Assembly (NCBI GenBank): GCA_029255685.2
Contig: CM055311.2
Span: forward strand, 16,142,952 to 16,206,951
Direction of reading: 5' to 3'
DNA: 64,000 nt
DNA from: Silene conica
Taxonomy: Eukaryota > Streptophyta > Magnoliopsida > Caryophyllales > Caryophyllaceae
Both the position numbers and the translations under genes were made by a program. The notes below the pieces were generated by a model, which saw nothing but the letters and a program-made list of their open reading frames with translations, was not told the DNA's origin and did no database searches. This document shows positions 24,739 through 43,400 of this stretch, one piece after another. Each line of letters starts with the position of its first letter. The stretch's first letter is position 1.

Positions 24739-27700
24739 ATGTCAAACGACGACAACGATTCATCGGTAAGTAATTAAAATCCAAAAATCTTAATTTTTTT
24801 TTTCAATTAATTTTTGTTGAATTACATGTTTAAGCCCTTTAGTAGAAATTAGGTTGAATTAGTCGTAGAAGCCATAGAATTAGATTACGTAAACTCAATC
24901 GTATTTTTGCAATAGACTTGAAAAATGGCCGTCCTCGCGTGGAGAGGACGGCCAAACTAGCCGTCCATGCACGGTATGGACGTGAATAGTGCACGTCCAA
25001 ACCATGCATGGACGTGTACTATTCACGTCCAGGCATGGTATGGACGTGCACTATTCACGTCCAGACCGTGCATGGACGTTAATCCTGGACGTCCATGCAC
25101 GGTCTGGACGTGAATAGTGCACGTCCATACCATGCCTGGACGTGAATAGTACACGTCCATGCATGGTTTGGACGTGCACTATTCACGTCCATACCGTGCA
25201 TGGACGTGTGGTTTACAAGACCTTTACTTTCCGTTATTTTTACTTAGTTTTTAACAAAAATTAAGTGGTTTTTAATATTTTTTAATATAATCCTTACCAA
25301 TTTTGCGTATTAACAGGATTCGTTTGAGAAATTTGGTGGAAATGGGGTTGATTACAACCGATTATTTGAGATGGATATATCGTTTGAAAGTCGGGATGAG
25401 GCGTTTGACTGGGCTCAAAAGGTTGCTATGGATAATGGTTTTGCCTTAGTGAAGGCATCAAATGGGTCGAAAAATCGCAAAGAACCGGAGTTGCTTGGGT
25501 CGTACTTCCGTTGTTCAAGGTACGGGCGAACCAAAAAGAAGATCGATCCTGAGAATCCGGGGAAGTCTACGAAGAGAGGGTCGGCTAAGTGCGGATGTGA
25601 GTTTAGGATTCGAGCGGTGCAGAAGTACGCTCATTTCGATGATGGGGATCCCACGATTGCTTGGTACGTAATTACTTCGACTAACGCGGGTTTTCACAAC
25701 CACGAACTAGCGACCTATAAAGATGGGGATAGACATTTTGCCCGCTTGGATGCCGAAGAGAAAGAATTTGTGAGGCAACAAGTCCGGGCTAATATTTCGC
25801 CGAGGGATATCAAGAACGCTCTTCATAAAAGGACCCCGGAAAAACCCCAACCAAGTAGCACCCAAATTTATAGCGAGTCGAACAAGGTTCGGCGCGAGAT
25901 GAGAGAAAGTAGGAATCCCGCTCAACAACTGTTGGCCGTAGCAGTTGCTGCCCAATATGTGGAGTGGCACGAATCAGACCCCGATACGAAAGAGTTGACT
26001 CATGTGTTTATGTGTCATCCGGAATCCGTCAAACTATTCCGTGCTTACCCATATGTCGCTCTTATCGACGCCACCTACTCGACCAATGTTATGAAGATTG
26101 CACTTATTGAGATAGTTGGCGTTACACCGGTCGGATCCTCCTTCTTAATTGCCACCGTTCTCCTTCCGTCTGAAAATGATACATCTTATGGGTGGATGTT
26201 GCGGAGATTAGAGAAGCTGCTTCTGGGGGCGTCACCTATGCCTACTCTTGTCACTGACCGAGAGTTGGGCTTGATCCGGGCTATTGAGGACCTCTATCCG
26301 GACACTTCTCACATTTTGTGTCGTTGGCATGTGAACAAAGCCATTGAGACCAGAGTAAAAAATTCAAGAAAGATGATGATGTACAAAGACATGATATTGC
26401 ATAGTAAGGAAACGGGTTGGTACCGGGTCATCAATGCAAGCACACAAAGTGAGTTTGGGAGAGCATGGGAAGCCATTTCTGAAACTTGGGTGGATTTGTC
26501 TGCTTATGTGCAGAGAACATGGGCGCATTACAAGAAGAAGTTCGTTGTTTTCTATACGAACGAATACTTTCATCTCGGTAACACGGCCACTTCCCGGGTA
26601 GAGTCGTGTCACGCCCTCCTTAAAGCTTGGTTGAAGAGTCAACTTAAACCTCGACACTATGTAGACTCGTATTCACGGCATGCTTGAAGCTCAACAGTCC
26701 AAGATTCGACATGAGTTACAGACGTCGTTGACCAACTCTGTAAGTGCTGGACCCTTTTTCTCCTTATTGCGAAATCATGTGTCTATCAAAGCCATTAGGT
26801 TACTGGAAGATGAGTTTAGGAGAGGGATTGAGCTGGGAAACGGGCTTGAAAAGAATTGTGGATGTGCGATACAGACTACACACGGGTTGCCTTGTGCCTG
26901 CATTATGATTCTGATGCAAAGAAACCATAGGAGGCTCCACGTTGAGGATGTGCACTTGTTTTGGAGGACTTTGGTGTACGACAGTCCCGAATATAGGCCG
27001 AAGACCGATGATGATGAGTTTGATGCTCTTATAGAGCAGGCTAGAGGGGTCGATCCGGCGAAGAGACGGGTAATCATTGAGAAACTTCGAGATGGTCTCC
27101 ACCCGGCAGATGAAGATATTCGTCCACCTGAGGTTCGAGAAAACCCTAAGGGGAGACCGAGGGGTTCCACTACTCGGAACAAGTCCGCTTTTGAGCATGC
27201 TACCCGTAGATGTGCCAAGTTTTTTTCCCGCTCTTCGACAACAACTTCTGTCAGTACGGTATCTTCTTTTGGAGATGGACCTGTTGGTGCACCATTGGAG
27301 GTCGGTTACACAACCGGACCTTTGTGTTCTTGGGCAAAAAAATATGCAGTCCCCCAAGACTTATGGGCACACTTTGATGGTTGGGCTGATGTTGTTGCTG
27401 ATGGTCATTGTGGTTATAGGGTGCTATCGCATGCCGCCCGGGGTCGAGAACAGGACCACTTGGTCATGAGAGCGTGGTGTCTTAGAGAGCTTCAGGGAAA
27501 CGATGTGTACAAGACAGTGTTTGATGAGTCTCCTCGCACGCCTCCGCTTTTGAGCAGATGGGATGATACCTTGAGGGCTATCGAGTTTACGGGTAGCGGG
27601 GGTTGCGGTGAACATCATTGGATGTCTTCCGAGTATTTGACTGTCTTTGCATCGTTGTTTAACTGGACTATATGTTGTATCGGGCAACACGTCCACAAAG

Positions 27701-27996
27701 GAGTCAGGAGTTGGAATTGTTATACATTCTTACCGCTGAGGGCCACGGGTCACGAGTCGAGGCCGTACGGTGTCATGTGGATCGTACACTACCATGACCA
27801 TTGGATGAGATTGCACTACAGTGGCCCACTGAGCGAAGCACCCATGCCACCGATCGATCTTTGTTGGGCGTGGGTAAGAGAGGATGCAGTTGCACATTAT
27901 GCCGATTTGTACACGTCGAACATCGAACGATGGCATACTCTGATGGGAACAACACCAAGAACTCCTCGGCGCCGAAGACAGCCTCCCCCGGGTTGA
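24739..27996 (+). CDS. MULE transposase with C-terminal OTU-like protease domain; one frameshift
   Basis: Exon 1 is 24739-24765 (9 codons, donor GTAAGT). The intron is 24766-25316. Exon 2 starts at 25317 in frame, 18 codons before the internal ATG at 25371. Domains in order: a FAR1/WRKY-GCM1-like zinc-binding region (Cys near FRCSRYG, CGCEF, HNHE); an MULE-type DDE domain with Asp in LIDATYS, Asp in LVTDRE and Glu in SRVESCHALLK; a SWIM-like CGC...CAC segment in which the last His is Cys; an OTU-like domain with the Cys box DGHCGYRV and a downstream His in YHDHW. The frame breaks near 26662-26670: the first frame ends at 26687, and the second continues with the expected sequence and is open from about 26665 to 27996. 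Without a functional join the protein would be cut after the DDE domain. I saw no other lesion. Confidence 0.85.
24914..25222. repeat. 32-bp-period palindromic array in the transposase intron
   Basis: Ten 21-bp cores of the form GGACGTG-N7-CACGTCC start at 24914, 24946, 24978, 25010, 25042, 25074, 25106, 25138, 25170 and 25202, exactly 32 bp apart. Variable 11-bp spacers separate them. The first and last units are degenerate. Alternate units carry GAATAGTG or its complement in the centre. Confidence 0.95.
24963..25205. repeat. perfect 117-bp inverted repeat (hairpin) within the intron
   Basis: The left arm 24963-25079 and the right arm 25089-25205 are exact reverse complements. They are separated by the 9-bp spacer TAATCCTGG. 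Because the repeat lies inside the intron, the unspliced transcript would fold into a 117-bp perfect stem. Confidence 0.97.
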
Positions 27997-28264
27997 GATT
28001 TATTTGTATTCTTTAGGTTGTATTCTTTAGGTTGTGATATATTTGTCTTATTTAGGTTGAGATTTATTTGTATTCTTTAGGTTGTAATATTTAAATGTAA
28101 CCGTTATGATTTCAAATTTCAAAATGTTACCGTTTTTCGAATGATTTTCATGTTCACTATAATCGCGATTTCATTGTGAAACAAATTGCATAGATAAAAG
28201 TTATCAAATTAAACACGTTCAAACAAACAAAGCGATTTCATTGTTAACTAATACAACCTATCCT

Positions 28265-28696
28265 TCAGACCTCATTGGCCCAAAACGAAAAATACGGAGG
28301 GATAACCCCGGTTATCTTTAAAAATATCTTCTCAAACTCCCACCAACCACGCATCTCAGGATAACCGCTAACGTCGGGGTGATTCTCTTCATACATTCTA
28401 ATAACATCCATAATCTTGCAATACACATGCATCGCCTGTTGAGATAAAACCGGGGGTTGAAGACGTATCATGTTTCTCGCTTCAGCAAGGCGGCGAGTGT
28501 CAGGACGTCGAGGGTAAGAACTTGCAGCTTCGTTAACTAACCGGACTGCGTCACGCCTCTTGATCCAGTAGTCGCGTTGATGTTCAAGAGACTCTTTCAC
28601 CATCGGGTGCAACGCTGCAGGGCTTGCGAGATCTGTCTCAGCTTCTGCAATCCGTTGTGAAAGCCAGGTTTCATCGTTCAACGGCATGTTTGCCAT
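28265..28696 (-). CDS. 143-residue protein of unknown function encoded by the MULE
   Basis: The ATG is at 28696 and the stop at 28265, converging on the transposase gene with about 270 bp between stop codons. A 3' splice site (TTTTCAG at 28699-28704 on the minus strand) sits two bases before the ATG. A good donor (AAG-GTTAGT at 29185/29186) fits a 5'-UTR intron of about 487 bp, so the first exon would be non-coding and lie next to the right TIR. The protein is charged and looks mainly helical, with arginine-rich stretches (RRPDTRRLAEARN) and an aromatic C-terminal end (WWEFEKIFLKITG). I recognise no domain. By position it corresponds to mudrB of maize, but I see no sequence likeness. Confidence 0.7.
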   Translation of the reverse strand: MANMPLNDETWLSQRIAEAETDLASPAALHPMVKESLEHQRDYWIKRRDAVRLVNEAASSYPRRPDTRRLAEARNMIRLQPPVLSQQAMHVYCKIMDVIRMYEENHPDVSGYPEMRGWWEFEKIFLKITGVIPPYFSFWANEV

Positions 28697-28768
28697 TCCT
28701 GAAAATATTTAAAGAATTAAAATTGAAAACATACGGTTAGAACGTAAAAATAAAACCCGAACCATGAG

Positions 28769-29045
28769 GGACATGTGAACAACACGTCCCAACCCCTACT
28801 AGACGTGCTGTTCACACGTCCCATCCACCAATAGACGTGTGAACTACACGTCTCGACCATCAATGGATGTGTGGTTCACACGTCCCTACCAACCATGGAC
28901 GTGTGGTTCACACGTCCCGACCAACCATGGACGTGTGGTTCACACGTCCCTACCTACTTACGCCACCCTATTCCCACGTCCTAACCACCCCTAGCCGTGT
29001 AGTTCCCACGTCCCACCCCCATTTGCCGTGTATACCACTTCTCCG
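28769..29045. repeat. 32-bp-period palindromic array in the intron of the small MULE gene
   Basis: Cores of the same 7-7-7 form (GGACGTG-TGGTTCA-CACGTCC) start at 28769, 28801, 28833, 28865, 28897 and 28929, exactly 32 bp apart. Decayed units follow at 28961, 28993 and about 29025. The terminal unit of the left array (25202) carries a similar centre (TGGTTTA), which links the two arrays. Confidence 0.92.
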
Positions 29046-29369
29046 ACACCTACCAATATCGTGTCTCTCCTTTCGATTCATTCTAATCCTACAAATCTAA
29101 CAACAACAACAACAACAATACTACTAACAACATAACAATAACAACTAACAAATAAGCATAAGAAATAGCAAAAACAACAACTAACCTTGATTTTTTCGGT
29201 CGTGTAGGTGGCGACGGCGGAGGTGCTCGGCGGTGGCGGTGCACGGCGGTCACGTGTGATGGTGGTGGGATGTGTTCTCGGTTAAGGGAGGCTAAGGGAG
29301 AGTGTTTGATGATTATTGAATTTTAAAGGAAAGAATTAAGATGCTAGGGGTAGTTTGGTCATTTGTCAA

Positions 29370-29418
29370 AAAAACGTCGACGATTTTTCGCAAAACGTCG
29401 ACGATCTTTCGCGATTCG
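29370..29418 (-). repeat. right TIR of the MULE
   Basis: Read on the minus strand it begins CGAATCGCGAAAGATCG and matches the left TIR with few changes, including the doubled 22-bp motif. Confidence 0.85.
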
Positions 29419-29427
29419 GTTCTTTTT

Positions 29428-30514
29428 CGTGCTATGGACCATTGTTCATGTGGTGCCCTCCCTAGTTGAGTCGCAATTTGTCGACAAAAATTCAAATAAG
29501 ATTATTGTATATATATATATAAACGTATGTCAATGCAACATATTCATACAATGCTCTCATACATCCAACCTCTAATCTCAGGGTTAAGCAACCATCACAC
29601 CAGTAAAAATGTGTTAGAAAGCCACAAATTAAACGTCCCAAGGTGTTTAGAAGTTCTTAAGTTGCTAAATTCGACTTGTTCATATCTCAATTTGACATGA
29701 TCAGATCTCGAACCATCAATTGAGCATTGAGCATGAGATGCAGCCATTGCTAAACATATTTTACAGTACATTATACATATAAATATGTGAATAACTGCAG
29801 TTAAATTTAAATAAGGGCTGCCAAAACGCTAACCGTTCAAAAACTAATACAAATGCGAGTTTCAAACACCTTCACATGGGTGAAAAAACATGAAGGGTTG
29901 GTTAAAAGTCCACAACAAATATTTCAAATTCTCATTTGTGACGAACATAACCAAGCTTACGACGGGTCAAGTAAAATAGACAAAAGTAAAGCACCTAGGC
30001 AATAACAAACTGTTTTGTTTTATCTACCAACATGGGTAGTATTTATTTGGGACGGATATGCCCGTCACAAAAGAGACTTGCTTGCACCAAATTGGCCATC
30101 AAGTAAACAGCTTTATTGACCTCTCGATTATAAAAATGCATCTCGAGTGAGGAACATGAATGCCTTCACTTTTCTACAACAGACCCACAAACATACACCA
30201 TTGGGTAACAAACCTGAATCGACTTCTGGCGTTACATTTCATAAGCTCCGTCTCCAGTAAGAAATGCACCTTGTACCCTTACATCCTACAACGTTACAAA
30301 ACTTTCCAATTAACTATTTAAACCTTTAGGGCAGAATTGTGTTTTCTTCCTACCCGTTGTTCGTCCATTGATACACACGGAGCACTATCTCGCGATATAT
30401 AAATTCACCTGACATGGTCTCACCGGTTAAAAAAAGTGTGATCTTTTCATGACTGGCTATGATCTTTGTTCCACCATTTGCGGGTGGTCAAATTATGCGT
30501 CTTTACACTTGACA
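29428..30514. other. intergenic DNA and probable 3' UTR of FTSHI1
   Basis: There is no ORF or repeat of note apart from a short TA run at about 29508-29520. The part nearest 30514 should hold the FTSHI1 3' UTR. Confidence 0.5.
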
Positions 30515-37448
<6,934 letters not shown>

Positions 37449-37762
37449 TGTATAGCAATTAAATGTTAGTAGAGTTCATCAATAAAAGGAACAAAAAGCT
37501 GGGGAAAAGGGGGTAATATGAGGTAAGGAAATTAGGGTTTAAGCATATCAGGAAGCCATAGTAGTTCGTTTGGAAGATGTTATCGTCAAAATTTAGTCGT
37601 TTGGGTGACAGTTGGAGCAACAAAAGACGATAAGCAAATACGAAGTACTACTTACTCGATAACATATTTTTTTGGACGTGCTAAATGCAGCATATCATCT
37701 TACTTGATCCTACACATTTTTTACACTTATTTCGAATATAACTTTCTCATTTTTTCTTTAGT

Positions 37763-37953
37763 AAGTCTTGCTTGCGACGGGTCATCATTTGTGACGGATA
37801 TTTTGTGAGATAAAATGGATACAAAATGAGTTAGTGGAGAAAGGGGACCACAGAAATAGTGTTGGAGAGAGAGAAAAAGTGGATATTTTGTGAGAGAAAA
37901 CGGTATCCGTCGCAAGCTTGCGACGGATAGTGCCGTTGCAAATAAGAATTTGT
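37763..37953. mobile_element. MITE, copy 1 of a family also at 45446-45637
   Basis: One end reads AAGTCTTGCTTGCGACGGGT and the other, on the opposite strand, CACAAATTCTTATTTGCAACG. The body includes TGTGACGGATATTTTGTGAG and the central palindrome CGTCGCAAGCTTGCGACG. The copy at 45446-45637 is inverted. TIRs and boundaries are approximate, and I cannot name the superfamily. Confidence 0.6.
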
Positions 37954-38417
37954 GTTTTTTCTTTCATCCCACAAAAAAAACAAGAGAGAGAAATACTTTT
38001 CACCCAATTTCTACCGTAAAAGCCCCAAAAATTAACTCCCTCCTCCTATTGAGAATGAAACAAACAGATGGTTCTATTTATCAATCTTTCCGACTTGCTC
38101 GTTGCTCCTACTTAACCCAGATAAAAAAAGATTGAAAAAATCAACCATTCGCAACCACTGATCAAGGATTCCTCGAAAAGTTTAGAATTAATAATCTTTT
38201 TATAAATCGAACGGATATAAAACTGTTCAAGTCATGGAACAGACGATAGCCAAAGGGGTTATTACGAGGAACTTCTGGAGGACATAAATCGCATAAAACT
38301 CGGTTTTGAGATTAAGATTCCAAGTTTGAAAAGCAAAATCCAAATGATGAAACTTCAAATTAGGTACATTTTGCCATATGTGGCATCTGGGTTTGTCACA
38401 CTGGATAATAAAGTGTG

Positions 38418-38749
38418 TTAGAGCAATTGCAATGGGAGGTTTTTGTGTTGGGTTTGTTAAAACAAACCTTTAAAATAAAGTTTGTTCCATTGCAAACAAA
38501 AGTTTGTTCTTAAATTGACAAACTTGGTTTGTAAACAAGAACCAAGTTCTTTCAAAAAACAAGAAAATCTTGTAGTTCCAATGAACAATTAACCAATTAA
38601 TTAAATTAATCAATTAGTTATGGATTATAGAAGAACTTTATATGAGGTTTTTCCATTGTGATAAAATGTTCTTAATTATTGAGATTGTCAAAATATGACA
38701 TGCCAAAGGAAGAACTTTATATAAAGTTTTTCCATTGCACTTGCTCTTA
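38418..38749. mobile_element. Harbinger/Tourist-like MITE
   Basis: TIRs GAGCAA(T/G)TGCAATGG bound 38421-38746, with TTA at both flanks (38418-38420 and 38747-38749). There is no coding content. Confidence 0.8.
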
Positions 38750-40464
38750 GTAATTGTTTATAACAAAGTAAAATGGCGTCATAGATCAAGAGTTTCTGCT
38801 CATGGCTTGAATGAATTTGTTGCCTATATGATGGAAGAGACGTTGTTCATAACCACCCATTAACCAATCAAATTCAATTCAAATCCTAATTGTTAAAAAA
38901 ACCCTCTTTTTAGAAAAAAAAAAACATCACCTAAATTGAATAAAAGACGGAATTTAATAAAAAATTATGTTAAAAAGACGAAGTTTCGTTTGATATGTGC
39001 GAATTACGATCCATAATAGTCGAACGAATAAGAGATTGATTAGGTTAAAGAGGGAGAAGTCTTTTAATTTCTTTAAGGGTCTTTTTAATTTTTTTTTACT
39101 AAGGGCAAATATGAAAATTTAGGGTAAATAAGTATTGGATTAAGCAAATTAGCGTGCGGGATTTAGCAATTATGTATTTTTTTTGGAAAAGGCTTCCATA
39201 CCCATTGCGTATGGAAAAGTCTATATGTGTTCTAATTAGAGAATTATATAATCATATGTATACATCTTGTGATATAGATTTCGAGTTTTATGATAAAGGA
39301 TTTGAGTTTATGCATATATTTTACGAGCTTTATTGAAAAGAATTTGAGCTTCTTTATAAAAAAAATTGTAAATCAAAATATTATATTGAAACTCAAAAAT
39401 AATACATATAAAACCCAAAAATTTTAATTTTAACACTAAAAAATTATAGTGTAAGAAAAAATTATTAAAGCTCGAAAAATAGCATATAAACTCAATTAGA
39501 TTTGTATTAGATGTAAATGCTTATATACATCTGGATATATAGTCTTATTTGTATATATGTTCACCACGTCGTGATATATAGATAACTTAATTAAACCATA
39601 CTGTATTAGTTGTAGTAGTAATGTTCCCTTGTTGGACAATAAACTTAAATATTCCCCTTTTTTTAACAAATTTGTTTTTTGTATGCTATTCACAAATCAA
39701 CCTTTAATCTCAATTTTCTCCCAATATATAAGAAAAAATATATTCATGTGGGTTCTTGTTTAATTCGTCTTTACGAAAACATTGAAAATATATAACTTTT
39801 ATAATTTTTAAAAATACGTAGTTAAAAATATTAAACACGTAAAGCGTGAATTGATAAACGTGAAAAAACAAATGTGTTTTTTGGATTTGAATGGAGGGAG
39901 TAAAGAGTAGTAAAGAACAAAGAGAATATGCATTTTTGATCTCCGACGATAAAATGGATTGTAACTTGTGTTACTAATTAAAAGTTATTCTATAACCAAC
40001 AATAACATTAGCGCCATAATTCCAAAATAATTTGGAATCGCCAGATATGAATCCTCCTTTAGAACCATTTGTAGTGATCAAACACGTCAAAATGCTAAAA
40101 TATACTCGGTAGAAAAGAAAAGGTGAAAAACACCTGAAAATCAAGATAAATTTATAGGTTTTAAGATCGAAATCGGAATTTCTTTTATAAAAACTTAAAA
40201 GTTGTTCTGTAACCAGTTTATTAAAATTATGAACAAGCGAGAACTAAGTAAAAACTAGAACTAAGCAGAAACATTGATTTACATTTTACAAGTTACAACA
40301 AAGTGGAATAAATGTAACATAAGCCTATATATCTAATCTTTCGGTCTCAGTCATTTGCTTGTATTCGCCGTGGGAGTTAATTGCAAGTAAACAAATGATT
40401 GAGACAAAGGGGTATTTAAAGACAATACAACAAAAGACCGCATGCAGGAGGTTTAGCCGCTAGT

Positions 40465-43400
40465 TTAGGTAGCCTTCTTCTGTTTATACTTGAGAGCACA
40501 GAACACATACAACACCAAATTCAGGAAGCTCAATCCGGCCAACAGCCAGAAGAAGTTATCAAGATGGCCGTTATTTAGATTATCCGGTATCCATCCGGGC
40601 CCTCCACCTGACGTTGTAACAGCTGTTACAATTGTCAAAATCAACGAACTTAAGTAATTCCCGAGCGAGTTTGTTAGGAGAGAGAGTGCACTACATAAAC
40701 TCCGCATGGCATCTGGTGATTGGTCATAGAAAAATTCTAGCTGCCCGACAAAGGTAAATACCTCGGCTGCCCCTACCAAAAAATACTGAGGAACTTGCCA
40801 GAATATGTTAAGTGGGACCCCCACATTTTTATCGACTAGGTCGAGTTCCTTGGCAAGCTGCAAACGTTTGATTTCAACCAGGGCAGCGGCAACCATAGAG
40901 AGGATGGAGATGAAGAGACCAATGCCCATCCTTTGTAGTTCTGAGAATCCCCTTTCTTTGCCAGTGAACTTCCGAGCAATAGGGACGAGTATTCTATCGT
41001 AGATCGGGACCCACAATATAACACTTAAGACATCAAAAGTTGAAAGAGATGCTGCTGGGATCGTGAAGGACCCGATAGTTCTGTCCATAACTGTTCCCTG
41101 CTCGACAAACATGGTTGACATCTGGGCATAGACGGATGAAAAGATGATTCCTGTTGCCAGAACAGGGAACATTCGGATCAAGATCTTAAGTTCCTCAACC
41201 TGGGTTACTGTGCATAATCTCCATGGATTCGAGAAATCTCCGGTTTTCATATCGGTTTCTGAGACAACAGCTGCTTTATCCAAACACCTACAGTGGAAAC
41301 AGTAAGCAAAATCCGTGTCAAAAAGTTAATACCAGTATTTTTTTCATTAAGCAAGGAACATCATAAACATAATCTCTTTTTATTTGTCGAGATTAAATTA
41401 GGTTATGCATTTTATGGATGACTGGATAAATCTTGATTTTTAGAGCACCCAACAGCTTTTCCATTTTCAATGGAGTCAAAGACTTGCTATATTTTTGCTT
41501 TGCCACAAATATCGGAAAAAATAAAAAAGGCTCACTATATTGTGTGCGCTCTTGTGTTGTGAAAAAGCAATCGAACAATGCAAATTTTTGACCTATTTAC
41601 CCACGGACAGTGTCTAACAAGGAATGAGGCTGCATACAAGTGACCCCCTACCCTGCCTAAGACGGGAGTTTTAGAGGCACTTGGGTTCTATTATTGTTGA
41701 TGTTGTTGCAAAGCATTCAGCAGATAAGAACATTTACGTGAGTTCCTCAGTGTGCTCCAGCTTTCGGCTACCCTCAATGGCGGAATGCTTGTCTGGGGTT
41801 TCATAAAGTTGGCTATGATCTAGTGGGACATCCAACGTCCACTTGCGAAATGATGCAAAAAGAACCTGACACATTCTTGTTAATGGGCTTCCTCCCGGTT
41901 TTTGAAACCTATAGAGAGGAGTCCCAGACAAGAAACTTGCAATAGCAATTCCCATGAATATAGCGGGAATTCCAAAGCCTATACCCCATCCAGCATTTTC
42001 TTGCATCCAAACAATAACAGTGCTTGATACAAAGGCACCAATGTTGATAGAGAAATAAAACCAGTTGAAGAAAGATCCTTTCTTTACCCTCTCGGTTGGG
42101 TCAGTGTCATCAAACTGATCAGCACCGAAAGATGAAACACACGGCTTAATCCCTCCAGTTCCCAATGCAATTAGATAGAGGCCCAGAAAGAATACTCCAT
42201 ACTGTGCAGGAGTAGCTGAAGGGCAAACTGAACCCACACATTCAGCAGGCATAAATGCGGAAACGGAGGCAGATAGAGTCAACGTAGCCATTCCCTGCAA
42301 TGATAACAGCATGCTTCAGAAACAAGGGAATACACATGCGAAGGGGGTAAAACCATAAAAACAAATATTTTTAGAGAATTGATATTTCCCTTCACTTAGT
42401 CTTGTGTGAGAGTGTGAACGGTCCCATACTCCCATGTTAGTACAATGTGAGACCAACCCAATTCAACTAAATCTCCACTCATAGAAATCAAGCAATACCT
42501 ACCCCATAATATGTAAGCTAAACTTATCATGTGATAGACTCATGATAATTTGTGCTATCGCCCAGTCATCATTAGAGAAACAAATATTATATGAAGCATT
42601 TGTCAACATGAATAATGCATCGCTTAGCTTATCATCTCAAAGAAAGAGTCCATAATCTTAATTAATGTAACCCAGTTGTCTCCAAATTTTATCATTATTG
42701 GAGCCAATCATTAATCATTATTCTTTATTTTTAGATTATGAGATAAAGCAAAATGACTTTTTTTCCAATGTGAACGGTGAACTAGCCATCATTCAATGAA
42801 ACTCTTGACACAGTTTTCTTTATGGGTCACTCTAGAAACCGACTCTTAGTTATGTTGACATAAAGGTAGCGCTGCATACATCCTACTTTCGTACCCCACT
42901 ATTTGTGGGAGTCCTCAGGCGAGGGGTAATGATATTGTGGTAGTGAGCTTGGTGGAACAGAAATGCTTCGAAAGGTAAATGAAAATGCTTGGAATAACTA
43001 CACATCATGCATATAAAGCATCGTATGAAGAGAAACAAAGAGTTTACAACCAAACACTCAATTAAATTAGAATTAAAGCAGGATTCAATCTGACAGCCAT
43101 AGAAAAAAAAAACAGAAGAGAAGACTTGGAGTTTACAATGACGTAGATTGTGGAGAAAACAGCAATGGTCCAATATCTTCCCCAATATGCATCTGCTAAG
43201 ACAGCCCCAATAAGTGGTGTAAGGTAACACGTGCCTGACCACGTGGTTACATTCCGTGCAGCAGAGGCATTTCCTTGGTGCATTTTGGTAGTGAGGTATG
43301 TGACAAGATTAGTTGCAATACCGTAATAAGCAAGGCGCTCACAGCATTCTGTGCCTGTAAAGGAAAAAAGGCCGGGAAGACGCTTATGACAGATGTACTA

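Larger units (their letters stand above)
24540..29427. mobile_element. Mutator-like element (MULE) with two convergent genes
   Basis: TIRs of about 49-62 bp start at 24549 and end at 29418. The core, about 42 bp from GCGAAAG inward, has three mismatches. Each TIR holds two tandem copies of a 22-bp motif (GCGAAA..TCGTCG.CGTTTT). The TSD is ATTCTTTTT at 24540-24548 against GTTCTTTTT at 29419-29427, 8 of 9 matching, the size expected for Mutator elements. Inside are a spliced transposase gene on the plus strand and a small gene on the minus strand, facing each other as mudrA and mudrB do in maize MuDR. Each has an intron next to its TIR that holds a 32-bp-period palindromic array. Confidence 0.9.
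37449..40464. other. intergenic DNA between FTSHI1 and the transporter gene
   Basis: It holds the FTSHI1 promoter and 5' UTR (near 37449-37650), the two MITEs listed separately, and a Stowaway-like remnant (about 39660-39905) with only its right end left. The rest is AT-rich without genes. Confidence 0.6.

Noticed and set aside
24462..24773. 103-codon ORF at the left end of the MULE
   Set aside because: It spans the TIR and 5' UTR in a shadow frame. The supported start is the ATG at 24739, followed by an in-frame spliced junction.
24914..25222. Repeat-spacer array resembling a CRISPR locus
   Set aside because: The cores are palindromic and mutually inverted, spacers are 11 bp and often related, and the array is in an intron of a plant transposon. 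No cas genes are possible in this context.
26775..27357. Long minus-strand ORFs of 147 and 185 codons opposite the transposase
   Set aside because: They are antisense shadows of the OTU-bearing coding region with no domain likeness.
28867..29100. 77-codon ORF with repeated HVPTNHG-like segments
   Set aside because: It is a translation of the 32-bp array in the intron of the small MULE gene, where repeats of unit length give periodic peptides.
39154..39336. 60-codon ORF in the gap between FTSHI1 and the transporter
   Set aside because: It is short and AT-rich, with no domain and no splice context.
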